A stretch of 64,000 bases of DNA, from positions 3,502,501-3,566,500 of the forward strand of contig JBBPUQ010000003.1 of NCBI GenBank assembly GCA_038501195.1, given 5' to 3'. The DNA comes from Nemania diffusa. Taxonomy: Eukaryota > Ascomycota > Sordariomycetes > Xylariales > Xylariaceae. The notes below the pieces were generated by a model. That model had not been told where the DNA came from, ran no database searches, and saw nothing but the letters and a program-made list of their open reading frames with translations. Shown one piece after another: positions 23,844-35,895 of this stretch. Made by a program: the position numbers and the translations under genes. Position 1 is the stretch's first letter. Each line of letters starts with the position of its first letter.

Positions 23844-24317
23844 ATGTATATCCCCGGCATCATCTACGCCCGTAGTAATGTCTCCCCGGGCCCTCGGAGT
23901 GAGGGGCCCGGGGCCGAGCAACATCAGCAAGTGTTCCCCGCCTCAGATTCTCCCAACGACTGGACACCAGATATAAATCACCGCCACCCCCTCGCATGGC
24001 TCATTATATCCCCCTCGGCACCTAGTAGCGGCTCGCTAGGCAAGCGTTCCACCAACCCCAATACCACAACGAGTGTCGTCGCAGGCATCCTCGTCACCGC
24101 ATTCATCATATTCGCAGGGATTTTCCTCTACGTCTACCGCCGGTCCATCCGGTTTCGCCAGCAGGCACGCAGCAAGCGCCGCCGCCACCGCCATCGAAGG
24201 CGGGCATCCGGCGTCTCGAAGAACTCGCAGGCATCGGATGCAGCAGCAGGAGGTGGTGGTGATGGAGGAGGAGGTGATGGGGGAGACACGGCAGCCGATG
24301 CCGGAGCGCAGGCTTGA
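23844..24317 (+). CDS. small single-pass membrane protein, function unknown
   Basis: Predicted 157-residue protein without a match I recognise. Pro/Ser-rich residues 1-75 precede a hydrophobic span (SVVAGILVTAFIIFAGIFLY) near residues 78-97. A strongly basic stretch rich in Arg and His follows immediately (RSKRRRHRHRRR), then a Gly/Asp/Ala-rich acidic tail. This order, outer stalk, membrane span, basic stop-transfer and low-complexity tail, is common in small fungal plasma-membrane proteins and sensors. There is no clear N-terminal signal peptide, so an upstream exon may have been missed. The coding call rests on this architecture only; a rival frame is open in the same place. Moderate confidence. 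Confidence 0.5.
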   Translation: MYIPGIIYARSNVSPGPRSEGPGAEQHQQVFPASDSPNDWTPDINHRHPLAWLIISPSAPSSGSLGKRSTNPNTTTSVVAGILVTAFIIFAGIFLYVYRRSIRFRQQARSKRRRHRHRRRASGVSKNSQASDAAAGGGGDGGGGDGGDTAADAGAQA

Positions 24318-27109
24318 CAGTGCTTACGATGCGACATACACGCGCTCGTCGCAAATTTGGTGATTTCTTTTGGGGAAGCGCCGGGGACGACATCCGACTA
24401 ACGAGACAAATGAGACGACTATCACGATCGGGGGAAATGTACGAGCGGAACTACGCCAGAGTGTGCATAGCGCCAGACGAGATATGATGTTCTACGGTTC
24501 CTTTTCCTGCGTCCATGATTGGTAAATATTGGTGTCCACGGTTTGGTTCAGGGTCTGCATGCGTCGATGCTTGATTTCCCATAATCAGTCGAGTATCTGT
24601 ATTATTTCATAGTACGTTGACCTCCTGTATTCTTCGAGATATTTTTCAGGTGTACAATAGAATTGGCCGGGCCACAATAAAGCGTTTCGACAGTCAAGTT
24701 GTGGCATCTATACAGATTTGGTTCGGCATAGAATGTACCTACCAGGACGAAAATTTGGGGTCGCCCCGAGTACATAGTTCAGTTACCCCCTTTCCACATC
24801 GGCCACCCCAGGCGACCGCTTTCTTTGGTCTACCTAGTCCAATCCCATTATCGGCTGCTTCTACCCGCGATTTTCGGGCCACTTGAGGCTATCGTACAGT
24901 ATCCGAGCCCACTTTCACTCATATGTGCGGTCCAACAGGGGGCAATGTCCCTATCATTTGTCGCGCCTCACTTCCACTTCCCCACACAACCTGGGGGGAT
25001 CTCTTGGGGGTCTTGGATTGGTGCCCAACGAACGATTTTGACAGGACTGCATGCAATATTTCACAGCAGAGTCGGGCCAGCTCATGCCAGTTGATTGATT
25101 GATTTATTATAGTATAAATGCGGTTTAACCGACGGTAACCTCATTCATCTCTAGGCTTCTAGGACCACCACATGCTCATCGCCTTTCACATGTCGCTTTT
25201 ATTTTATGCATCCACCCATACACCACCGGATTTCCGCATGCAGTCATCCAACTGTCATGTACTAGGTCTAGGTGCCGCCGCGCCGGCCGTATTTAGGGCG
25301 TTGACTATTTGCTGTTCTGTCTTAAGTTGGATGATATACCTTCCAAATCCCTACGACGGGTCCTATATAGCACAACAGTGTGCGTAACATGGCAGCTACT
25401 ACAAGGCGCTCCCATTACGTTGCTTTGAATGATTAGGTACACGACAAGCACTAATGTAGAAGAAAATTAGTTTAGGTGGCACGCAGAGAATCGTCACCAC
25501 TACAGAAAAGCATGAGAGCCGCGAAACGATGCGGCGAGCGATAATGGTCCAGAGACTCCTATAGGATCGACGTTTTCTACCTGAATCCATATTCTATTCT
25601 GAGTGCACCTACAGCATCCGGTGTATTCTCTGATAGTTGTCGAGAAAACGTCACATTACTATTCAAGATGTTGGTCTAGAATGGATGCTCCTCTTCAGGT
25701 AGGTACCCCCACGGCGTGCGTGGGGTGCTTGGTTGTCTACCTACCTCGAATTTCGTCAGTTTCCTAGTGCCTCTGATCGAATAATGGGAGTGTGTAACCC
25801 CCCATTTCCAATCTATTAAGAAAACCACAACAGATCAGCAGACTGAAAACCCCCTCCTATTTTCGCAAATGCTTTATTGATTATAATCTAAAACTCAAAA
25901 GGAAACATATTATAAATATTGAATTAAAAATAATACAAAGCTAAAAGAAAATGTTTAAAAGTTTTAATTATTTAAACGTTTAATTTCTATTGTATCTGTT
26001 TTTTATAATAGGTTAAGTAATGAACATGATATGAAATCAAGTAATTCTTACAATATTCAATAGTTCATTCAAAACTGATTACTATAAAGGCTCTTATTCT
26101 AACAACAAGAACTTGCGTCAGAAAATTAGTTAAACAGCCTTCAAAGAAGTCTAGAGTAAGGTTCAGACTATTCGAGGATAATGGGTTGATTAACTTATTA
26201 GAATATATAGTTCAGTCCGCTTTCCTTTTGACGAAGCTATCATTCAGCCCCGTGTTTTCGAGTAGCGCCAAGTGAATATATATCATCCCTTAAAGCTGTT
26301 CTCCTTTTTACGATTGACACCTATTATAATACACAGTTGCTTGTAGGCACGACACGTATATCCATCTGGTTTCTGACTTTCAAATGCATTGTACACGGCA
26401 ATGACATCCTATCAACCTTAGCTATTTCTTGCAGATTGTACAACGAGGTAGGTTAGATATCAGCGTGTCAGGGGGGTATGTCACAGAGTGAATAACAAAC
26501 CTGTAGTAGCTAGGAAGGAGGGTGTATGAGGGTGTGGGTAGCGCTCAATAGTTGGATTCATTGATTCCTAGCCCCCTAGGTCATTAGAGAGGGACCAAAG
26601 GTCCTATATATAGCCAAAATAATAGATACAACCACCCTATAAGGTCTACCTAGGTAGTTACTCTATCTTCTGGCATAGCTTTTATGACTGCGCGCCCTGC
26701 CCTAGCGTGCATGTGTATGTATGCGTGAATAGAGCTAGCTAATTCGAAAGTTTGTACAAAAAGTATTGGGTTGTTTTACAATATCAGCCCAATGATCCAC
26801 TGACTTGGATTTGGGAGATGATGAGTAGCATGCAGATCCCAAGAGGCGATTATGACTTTCAATTTACGAAAATGGAAGAACAGGTGAAGCCTAAAAAGTT
26901 ACGAGAACTATCTAGCGCGCGGCTTTTGTTCAAGCGCTGCGCATTCAGCAGAGTGGGTTATTGATATCAGTTAAGTTCCAAAGCAGCACGTACATAATAT
27001 TTTAATTGCTATTTACAAATTGACACTTGTTTACTAAATATTTACAAGGAAGATTGCCAGTTCATATAGGTCTTTTTATACGCTATGGAGATTCCTGGTT
27101 ATCATGTCC
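24318..27109. other. 2.8-kb intergenic region
   Basis: No supported gene. An AT-leaning stretch lies at about 25850-26060. The string TTCTAACA near 26093 resembles the end of the LTR-like elements in this window, but no matching start or target duplication was found. A GC-rich hairpin-like string lies near 25707-25728. Confidence 0.45.
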
Positions 27110-28949
27110 TCAGAATTGCATCTGCGCAATCACCTCCTCTGAGTTGAGCCAGGCGCACCGCTCACTCAGCTGTTGAGTCGCGACCTCGGGTGTCGCCTCC
27201 GACCCTTCCACTGCCGACAAACCCTCGTGCGGCCCGCCTGCCACGAAAACCCTCCACGGCGCGTTTTCTCCGGTAGGAAACGCACTCTCCCATCCAGCAA
27301 AGGTCTCGTGACCCTCGAGCGACGGCCGACCCAGGGCCGCAAACGTGCTCCACGAGCGAGTCCCGCGGCGCGCGAGCGCGTAGTCTTCCGGGGAGGGATC
27401 GAACGGATACCCCTGCGCCGATTTATTGTAGCGGTCGATATCACCGAACACGTACTCTAGGTCTGAGGTGTGGAAGACGCCGATCCCCGGAAGCCCGGCG
27501 GACGCGTAGGCCGGGTCGAGGAGCGTCTGGTTCCACTCGAAGAGGAAGACATTCTCCGAGTTCTTCGCGGCAAGGGCCGCCCCGAAGCCCTGCGGCATAC
27601 ACACCATGAGTATATCCCTCCAAATCCGCGCGGTGCGGAAGAACTCGGCGCTTAGGCCAGCGGCCACGTCCGCGGTGAAATCGGTGGACGGGTAGAGCGC
27701 TAGCAAACCGTCAAGCGTCTTATTGTTCATGGCGGGCAAGTAGGCCCCAATAAAGGCGCGCGTGTCGTCGGGAGTAGAAATGGAGCGGTCCGTGGCCCCG
27801 TTCAGGTCGTCCTGGCACCACCCGATCACTGCATGGATATTCTCCGCGAACCGGCCCTCGCGGACCAGCGTCGATGGCGCGGCGGGGAGGAAGTCACCGT
27901 CCACAGTCGGCAGCCAGATGTCGCCAGTATTACTGGATATTTCGGACGAGAAGGTTGCCGCGCTGGCCTCGTACAGCGCTTGCACGTCGAGCTCTCTCAG
28001 ACACGCGACTTCGTCTTCCGAAGAAGAACGGTCGCACCCCGCGTAGGTCACGACGCGGGCCCAAGCATCAGACGTGAAGTTCCCAGTGATGCCCGGCTCA
28101 AGCGCCTGGCTCTCACACACCGCGCGCTGGAAGGGTACCTCCCGCTCACCGCCATAAGCAAGCACCTGCATCCCGACCGCTAGTCCGCCAGACGACTGGC
28201 CAAGGATAGTGATGCGTGATGGGTCGCCGCCAAAGAGCGCGACATTGGCCTGCAACCACTCGAGAGCGAGGCGTTGATCACGCAGGCCGGCGTTTGTAGA
28301 CCCCTCGGCGCGTAACGCGTCCGAGACGCCAAAGCCGAAAACTGCAGTGGCCGCGTCAGCATTTCTGAGTTTTGAGTCTTGAGTCTCGAGAAGAGAAATA
28401 AGAATTAGGCAGAGAAGAGTAAGAAAAGCAGAACATACCGCCAAGACGATAGTTGATGTTAACTTCGATAACAGGCAGCCCATTCACAACGGACTCACGC
28501 ACGAGTGCGTCAGGCGCGTACCGCAAATCATTGTTGAATCCTAGCCAAAACCCGCCGCCGTAGATGAACACCATGACGGGCAGCGCGTCGCCCGCCTGCG
28601 TCCCCGCCGGACGCGCGATGTTGAGGTTGAGACAGTCCTCCGACGTGTCGTTCACATTGGACAGCGCGTTGGGCCCCGACAACGCGTTCAGGGTCTGCGG
28701 GCAGGCATGCCCCGGGGTCTGCGCGACAACGGTGCTGTTAGCTGGGGGGGAGTATGGGACCGGGGGCCGGAACCGATTCGCTCCGCCCGTGTCCTCGGCA
28801 AAGGGGATGTTCAGGAAGATCTCGATACCATTGCGCTCAAGGCCCAGGTAAGTAACACCGCGGGAAGAGTCAAAGGCCGAGGGGGTCGAGTCGCACACCG
28901 CGGCAACGGCGGAGCCAGCAACCCAGAGAGCGGAAGAGAGTCTCATCAT
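27110..28949 (-). CDS. secreted type-B carboxylesterase/lipase
   Basis: Secreted ester hydrolase of the carboxylesterase type B family. Exons 28949-28439 and 28341-27110 give 580 residues. The intron (donor G|GTATGT, acceptor CTGCAG, TGCTGACG branch) splits the conserved NYRLGVFGF motif, which is restored on splicing. A signal peptide (MMRLSSALWVAGSAVAAV) opens the protein. Oxyanion-hole YGGGFWLG is near residue 135. The nucleophile is in ILGQSSGG (GxSxG). The His is probably in FHTSDLEYVFG. SEDCLNLNI is the typical Cys-containing motif near residue 105. The C-terminal region contains SWSTFAALGRPS. Length is normal for the family. The likely substrate (lipid, cutin-like or xenobiotic ester) cannot be told. 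Confidence 0.9.
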
Positions 28950-29478
28950 TCCAGAAACAACTACGGACGCAAAGGAAAACCCGCCGGCCTAGAAGGAAAT
29001 ATCGCGGGCAAAAGCGACTGCATTAATCCCATACCTAGGGTAACAGTGCACATGGCTACCTAGGTAGGTATATATGCAAACTTCTCAACAACAAGAGAGG
29101 ATCGTGATCCTTTCGCGATTAGCTTCATCCACAATGCAATTTACAGGGGACAACAGAATCTGTGGGGCTCTTATCTTCTATACGAAGTGTTTATTAATCA
29201 TTCGAATCCTTCCAATACGCGAAACCAAGTTCTTGCCCTCTGCTAAAGCTTAGTCTGGTCAATACCGGCACTAGCCGTCAATTCAACTACAAGGGATGTA
29301 GATAGACGACGTCAATGTTTCCTTCACGTGAGTCCCCAATCGCCCGCCACCCACTTTCACTCACAACGCTAGCTAGACTCCTTCTTTCCCATAATCATCA
29401 AGCACGAAATTACTATTGTTATGATTATTACCATTGTTTAAATATATATATAATTTCACACTTGTCGAGAAGCTTCCT
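28950..29478. other. intergenic region
   Basis: Upstream region of the carboxylesterase gene and left flank of the dead pogo element. Terminal inverted repeats of the transposon were not recognised here. Confidence 0.4.
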
Positions 29479-29956
29479 ATGCCTCCGTATACTCAAGAAG
29501 ATGTTGATTCTGCCGTTGCAGCATTTACAGCGGGCCGTAGCATCCGTAACTTGTAAGGCCACCCTCAAATTGGCGACTCCAAGAGCTACGCTTCAAGACC
29601 GTATCGATGGTGCCCTAGCTAAAAAGGAAGCCTTAAGTCATTACTTAAAAGTCTCTCTAGAGACTGAAGAACGATTAGCTCAATGGGCACTTTTTTAACC
29701 CTACTTAGGGCTCCTCCCAATTGATTCAAAGCTGAGAAATTTTGCAAGGCGTGTTGGGCCCGAGGACTTAATATATTACTCGGAAAACATTTCGGTTTCC
29801 CGTTTCCTATCGAAAACACCCGGGGGACGAACCTGGTTATCAATTATTGAGTGCATTTCTGCCATCACAACCTTTTTGCCCCCGTGGATGATTTTTAAAG
29901 ATAGATCGTTACAACAACAGTGGTATCCTTTATATCTGAAGCTTTTTATAGACTAG
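29479..29956 (+). pseudogene. collapsed pogo/Fot1-type DNA transposase
   Basis: Remains of a Tc1/mariner-pogo transposase. An ATG at 29479 opens a psq-type helix-turn-helix start (MPPYTQEDVDSAVAAFTAG). After RSIRNL a frameshift leads into ATPRATLQDRIDGALAKK and ETEERLAQWAL, the rest of the DNA-binding region. Another shift near 29695 leads to a CENP-B-like segment. The frame then jumps, by an apparent large internal deletion, to RTWLSIIEC and FKDRSLQQQW from the catalytic domain, ending at TAG 29954-29956. The catalytic DDE core is largely missing. It cannot make an active enzyme. Confidence 0.75.
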
Positions 29957-31158
29957 AAAGGGGACCACTAGAAAATGTTGGCACCATTCGAAAAGGTATG
30001 GAGTTTCTGCTTAGAAACCTTGTCCAGCTCCTATTGTCATCACAGTTCGTAATCTTCGCGGATAGAGCACCTCTCTAACTTTGACTAGAAAGGCTTTGAA
30101 ATAATAGTCAGCTAAGAGTCTTGGTATTCTTTGCGATGTTGCCGACTATGAAAATACCTGAGGTTGCCCATTTTGTTATTCTTGACCGCTATTCGTAAGG
30201 ATGGGAACACCAATCGGCTATATTCAGCACTTACACTAAGATTTGCTTTTGCCAAAATGGTGGTGGCGGCTTCGTGCAGCTTAGCATGGTCAGCTTGTCC
30301 CGGAGATGACAAGACCGCGGAAGCTGCCTCCTATCTGCCTGACACATGGAGCACTAGCCGGGACTTTCAAGCCAACCAGAGCATAGGTACCCGCGATAGA
30401 CTACAACCCAAGATCGCAGTTATGGCACTGTCCCATATATATAAGACCTGCAAACGGCCGAGGTTCCCAACTTTCTACTTTTGGTAGTGTTGTGGTTTAA
30501 TAGCGTTGCAGTTTTATTCTATTACAGGTTATAAATAAGCTCATATTGAAAGACCTTAATTCCTTTCAAGTTAAGTTCCCTTTCCTCGCACGATTCAGGT
30601 TAGGCTAGGCCCTTAGTAGACAAGATAGCATCGGGAAACTAAGTGTCAGATCAGGAGAATTCAGCCCCAAAGCTGCCCCTCTCCTTAATAGGCAGGTGGC
30701 ATCTATCTAGGGCACATTTATTTAGAAAGGAGGAGCAGGTTACCGCGCAATGATTAGACTAGAACCGCAGGACGCATGCATCCTTCTGCTCTCTGAGCTG
30801 GTACAATTCAATAATAAGCGACATGCAGCTCTCATCTTCCGACATAGCCAACCATATCATGGCCCCTATCTTGATGGCCTAGCTTTTTATGGAGAACTGC
30901 TTCTATCCCTATGGCAAATTGCGTGGTTTAGGACCGGGGGCTCAGAAGCCGCCGAAATATAAATTGGCGGGCAAACTATTATTTCCTACCCCTAATAATT
31001 TTCATCCCCTTTCTTCTATTTGAAACTATTCTCGTAGAAGTTTTATGAGATCACTTCATAAACGCCGCCCTTTACTATAGCCAACCGTTGAGTATTGTAA
31101 AACATTCCTAGATACAAGTCTTGGCTAACATGAGCACTAGTAGTGTTGCTACTGCACT
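29957..31158. other. intergenic region
   Basis: Upstream region of the HET-domain gene. It has short frames only, and no family motif, repeat boundary or RNA gene was recognised. Confidence 0.5.
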
Positions 31159-33955
31159 ATGGACCACATTAGAGAAGATTTCAATGTCCCACAAATCTGG
31201 GTAAAAAATGTAGCAACGCTTGAAAGGTATAGCCCTCCGAGCAGTTGGGTGGCATTTCACGATTTTGTAAAAGAAAGAGGATGGGCACTTGATCAAGATT
31301 ACAAACTTGTTATATCTGCTGATGAGAATCTTGAACTATTATCGAAACATGAGGTTTATCTGGGTCCATTGTTGCAAGCGTGGCTGTTCTTTGGTTTGAT
31401 ATTCACGGTTGTTCAACAAGCAGGACAACCCATCCTCACGTACGATGATCTTGTGACCGAGGATAAGAAATACGTCACTACGGAGAAGCTGAATAGGGCA
31501 ATACAAAAGTGGGAAAGGTGGGAATTTGAGAACAAAAGCGGAATCCAGCTTAGAATGATTCGCACGGAAAAGATATTGGATATCGCACGACGCGTGACAC
31601 GCAGAAACTGCAGTAATGACAGGAATGAGAGACCTTGGTATCCGTATGGGGGCCCGCTTTATGTTGCCGATTCCCTATCACTTTCCTTGATGGTATTGGG
31701 AGAAACCCTGTCGGCCGCGAAAGCGCACATTCTAGAAAGAACCGGTTCAGAGCTCAGGGGCTGGCACCGCAACGATGGAGAAGGCTGGGGACAACCACAT
31801 TATGTATGGTTAAGAATGTACGACGAACATTGGTGTCCTAGAACTATTTATCTGTGGCGAAACCAACTTCGATCAAACGCCACCCTCCTTCTAGCATCGT
31901 ACTACGCGTACCAGGAGACTAGTCGGTTTCGGGGTACGGATCATATCGAAGGCAAATGCAACAATCACAACTGTTTCGTGAAGCCTGTGGACAAAGCTGG
32001 TGAATATCAGCCAGCACATGCCGCCAATTGCAATAGAGATTGTGGGGAAATGCAAGGACCAAATATGATCGCGGTTCGTGAGCTGTTGAACGAGAAACCA
32101 GACGCGAAGATTCCGTTATTACAATTCAAAGAGGACCCTACAGATGCGAGTGTGATCCAACTGACAGTTCTACCTCAAACGGAAGAGATAGAATATGCAA
32201 CACTTTCGCATGTATGGTCAGACGGATTTGGGAATGAAATTGAGAACAAGCTGTATCCATGCCAGCTCCGGTTCATCTGGCGACAGCTTCGCAGCCTCGG
32301 AGATGGAGAGCGCCCATTTTGGATGGATACATTGATAATCCCTGTTGCACAAGACCACCGAGATATGAGGAAGCTTGCAATAGGCCAGATCATGACGGTT
32401 TTCCGAGAATCATCCTTCACGATCGTGCTGGATGGAGGCCTGACCAACCTGCCTCCGGGGGTGGAAGATAAGCCGGCACATGCTGCTATGAGGATCCTAG
32501 CTAGTAGTTGGATGCGGCGTCTCTGGACGCTACAAGAAGCCTTCGTAAGCAACAAAATCCATTTTTCATTCCGCGAAGCGCAGGAACCTGGTAATTACTT
32601 AAGAGAATTTACGGATGTCTCCGTAAAGCTAGATAGCTCTGGAGCCGGTGCTACAACCGCCCTGCTTAAGATGCTAAACGAGCATCTAAAGCATCGTATT
32701 ATTGGTCATGAAAGAGGCACAAGGAGAAAGTCTCACATACAGGGAAAATCGGGGCTTCATGGAAAGGAAGCCGCAGCGTTGATTGCTAATATATGGAAAG
32801 CAGCGAAGTGGCGTGTAAGTCTGGTTGACTCCTACTTAGGCACTCTTTCTTACTAAACACCATTCATTGATTCAAACATTACAGACCACGACGAATCCCT
32901 ACCACGAGACCCTTGCTCTTGCAAGTCTTTTAAACCTTGACTACCAAAATGCCGCAACAAAACCGGCCGGTGTGGGCCAGACGAGTCCTCTAAATTTAAA
33001 ACCTGGCCAGGTGGGTGCCGGACGAACTGGGAAGACGGATGAACTGATGGTGCAGTTTTGGACTCAGTTTAATGACCGTTGGCCGCACTCAATCCCGCCG
33101 GGTATTATATTCTTACAGGGGGAGAGGATCGATCAGCCCGGTTTTGGCTGGGCCCCAAGGACCTGGATGTCTGCTGATCCTCTCGAAGCTGCTGATCCTC
33201 TGGGCACCATAAACTCGCCGGCGGGACTCAATACGACGAACCAAGATGGTCTAAGAGTGTCATATCCAGGATTCCTATTGATCTCACAAAATATTCGTCG
33301 TTTGCTAGGCACAAACAAGACGAGACCAAGAGTTTGGTTTCCAACGGGTCCAGATTTTCTAGATTGGTATGTTGTCGAACCTGCGGATAGCATGGCCTAC
33401 CATAGATATCTCATGGCACTCATTGAGGACCCCAAGCCTCTGGCCATCATTCTTCCCTGTTCAAAATCAGATCTCGCGTCCGCCGACACGGGATTGCTTG
33501 TGCGTATTCGCAAGGTTCAAATTACCAATCATGGCGAGCCAAAGACAAATCACACTGCGCTTTCGACAGCTTCTTCAAGTGACGGGATGCAACCCTATGA
33601 ACAAGACCTCGGAAACGAGGAAAATCAACGAATATTTTTCTGCGAGATCATCCACCGCGTTAAGATATGGCGTGAGACGCAACCACAGTTTCATGCAGTC
33701 AATCGCGGGAGATTCTTTGAAGATTATGAAGTCCTCGATGGTGTCTCACATATTCCAGAAATCATGACCAATCCAGAGATGGACGATGAAATCTGCGTGG
33801 CAGAAGAGCTCGATAGTAGTCAAGTCTGGTACGTGGACGGCTATTTTCCGAATAGGGAACAGCCAGAAATCTCTACAGGGTCTCAACTACCGCTTCCGAA
33901 CAGTGCGTGGCTTGAGAAGTTTGATTTTAGTCGCGGGCTTTTAAATAGAATATAA
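31159..33955 (+). CDS. HET-domain (heterokaryon incompatibility) protein
   Basis: Fungal allorecognition-type protein. HET domains trigger cell death when different strains fuse, though most genomic copies have no demonstrated partner. Exons 31159-32814 and 32885-33955 give 908 residues; the intron has donor CGT|GTAAGT, a TACTAAAC branch and acceptor TTACAG. HET landmarks are EEIEYATLSHVWSDG near residue 340, FWMDTLIIPVAQDHRDMRK, MTVFRESSFTIVLD, and the terminal motif RRLWTLQEAFVSNKIHF near residue 455. After the splice, WRTTTNPYHETLALASLLNL matches the usual region following the domain. The N-terminal 330 residues and C-terminal 350 residues have no recognised domain. No NACHT or repeat domain is fused to it. 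Confidence 0.88.
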
Positions 33956-34529
33956 TAGTCAACAACCGTCGACATCAGAGCAGGTAGAAGCGTAGTCGAA
34001 GAGCGTCAGGGATCTTCCGGTGAATTCTCTAGCTCCCCCCTCCAGGCGTACTCGGAGAGAAATTCTGATGGAGGGCCCGAGGAAGGTGGATGTTTTTGCG
34101 CATAAGGAAATTCTTGTAACAATTAGACAGGGTGACATTTAATTTAAGCATAGTTCTTGTATAATGGACTATTTATGCTGCGGTTTTGTCAAGCCAAGCG
34201 CCAAGCCGCGACAAATGGCAGCAACACATTGACCATCCTCTCCTGGGCTGCCTTCTATTTTGAATGAGCTTTCAAGCGACCTAATCTCATTGACTGACAA
34301 CTACGTCACAAGGATATGCCGGTCGTTCAGCCTCTGACAAAGCCGACGGGTTAACATGCTGTTTGATGTACTCGGCGCGCTCCTCGCCCGAACAGCGCTA
34401 CCCACAGGCAAAGTACTACTTTAATTGATTCAATCTAGGCAAAATAATCGTGTTTAAATGAATTGACAGTAAGGTGATAATTTCTTATCTGACTTAATAC
34501 TTGACAATTACTTCCAATTAATTTTCCTA

Positions 34530-34561
<32 letters not shown>

Positions 34562-34677
34562 TTTAGTGAAAAAGAAGCTATATTACAGGTGTAATACTTC
34601 CTTTGCTAGGTAAGCTAACGCTTTACGTACCTATAATATCTAGCAACTTACGTCATTGCTTGAGTGCTGCGCCCGGA
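33956..34677. other. intergenic region with a 27-base poly-A run
   Basis: An uninterrupted run of 27 A lies at 34535-34561, downstream of AT-leaning sequence. It could be the tail of a decayed non-LTR insertion or a simple slippage tract; no target duplication or RT remnant was found. Confidence 0.45.
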
Positions 34678-34895
34678 ACTTCAAACAAGCGCGACCAAAT
34701 CTAAACAGACTTGCGCTTTCCAGCGGAAAATGCGCCGCCTTCCCTGATGACATCTTCGATTACCTTGTCGGTAAAATTGGGTGTAACAAGGCCTTGTGCT
34801 AGATATACTTCCTTGATCGCGGTCTCGTAGATTGCCTAGATCCTCGCGCCAAGGGCTATTGCGAGCATATCGGCTTCCATCTGCTGTAGTTCCAC
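34678..34895 (-). pseudogene. short decayed coding remnant of unrecognised family
   Basis: On the minus strand a protein-like stretch reads through two TAG codons: ELQQMEADMLAIALGARI, stop, AIYETAIKEVYLAQGLVTPN then TDKVIEDVIREGGAFSAG, stop, IWSRLFEVPGAALKQ, TGA. Both TAG codons are one C-to-T step from CAG, as RIP would produce. The composition looks coding but I recognise no family, and a start is not found because the frame breaks just upstream near 34920. Low confidence. Confidence 0.3.
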
Positions 34896-35895
34896 AGGCC
34901 ACCCCAGCTAGTGCGATTCGCCGCCATGCTATTAGATTTGTAACTAGCTAGCAATTTGCAGCATGGTGTGTTGAGCCGTTTACGCACCTTGCCTTCGTTA
35001 ACCGTGACAACGACTTCCAAGTGCTGGTCGGTAGGGTACTGGCAACTGACTTTCCGGATTAGTCGTATGCTGGCACTTCGGGAAGGACGTGCATACTTAG
35101 GCAGCTACCTAGTTAGCTTTCGTCGTACCTGGGAGACCACCTTGAATGTCGAAGAGGTGGTAGGTATGCCTAGCGTTGCTGGTTCCGACGCGTCCTTAGC
35201 ACTCACTATACAGGTCGCTGCCTTCCCACTTCAGCCCTACAGTACAACAATCCCTTATTTTCGTTCAAGTTAATTTAATACTAGTTTAATACTACGCTTC
35301 CTTTAAAAGGCACCATTGAACCGTTCAAGTATTGGTCCCATGCGTGCCTAGCGAAGCGTCTGAGTTGCGCGCGGCCTGTTGGCGAGCTTTGTCGGAGAAG
35401 CTCTTGCACTAAAAGGCCTATGTGCAGTAACGGCGCGTCGCGTCGTGTCCGGATTGGTATTCTAAAATAGAATATCATTGGCTATTGTTCTGGAGCTATT
35501 ACAGGTAATATATCCTTAGTAGCCAACACCCCATTGATTCCCCAACAAAAATATTTCCTTCTTACGGAATTTTCGCTACGCTTCTTAAATGGAATTCGAT
35601 CGAGTGTGCCTTAGGAAGGCTATATGCCTTTCACCTTTTGCCTCCGACCTAAGCAGGTATGACGAGCTAGTAAGTAATCCATGTAGGCGTTGATTGAGTC
35701 CCCTACCGTTATTTTTCGATGATTTTCTATATAGATTTAGCTACCCACAATCTTAGTCAACCCTTCTTAGCCGGTGAGGCCGGCCATCCTAGTTTTTGCT
35801 CATGAATCATTGAATTGTTGTCCAGTTATGTCTTTAGGAGTTCTGTGAAAGTTCTCGACTCTCTAAAGTGCGGTGTGTGTGATCATTTACACGTC
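34896..35895. other. intergenic region
   Basis: Nothing firmly supported. Some frames at 34950-35280 look weakly protein-like on both strands and may be further remains of the decayed gene to the left. Confidence 0.4.

Noticed and set aside
26060..26105. TTCTAACA string as the end of another LTR-like element
   Set aside because: No matching TGTTAGAA start or 5-bp duplication could be found.
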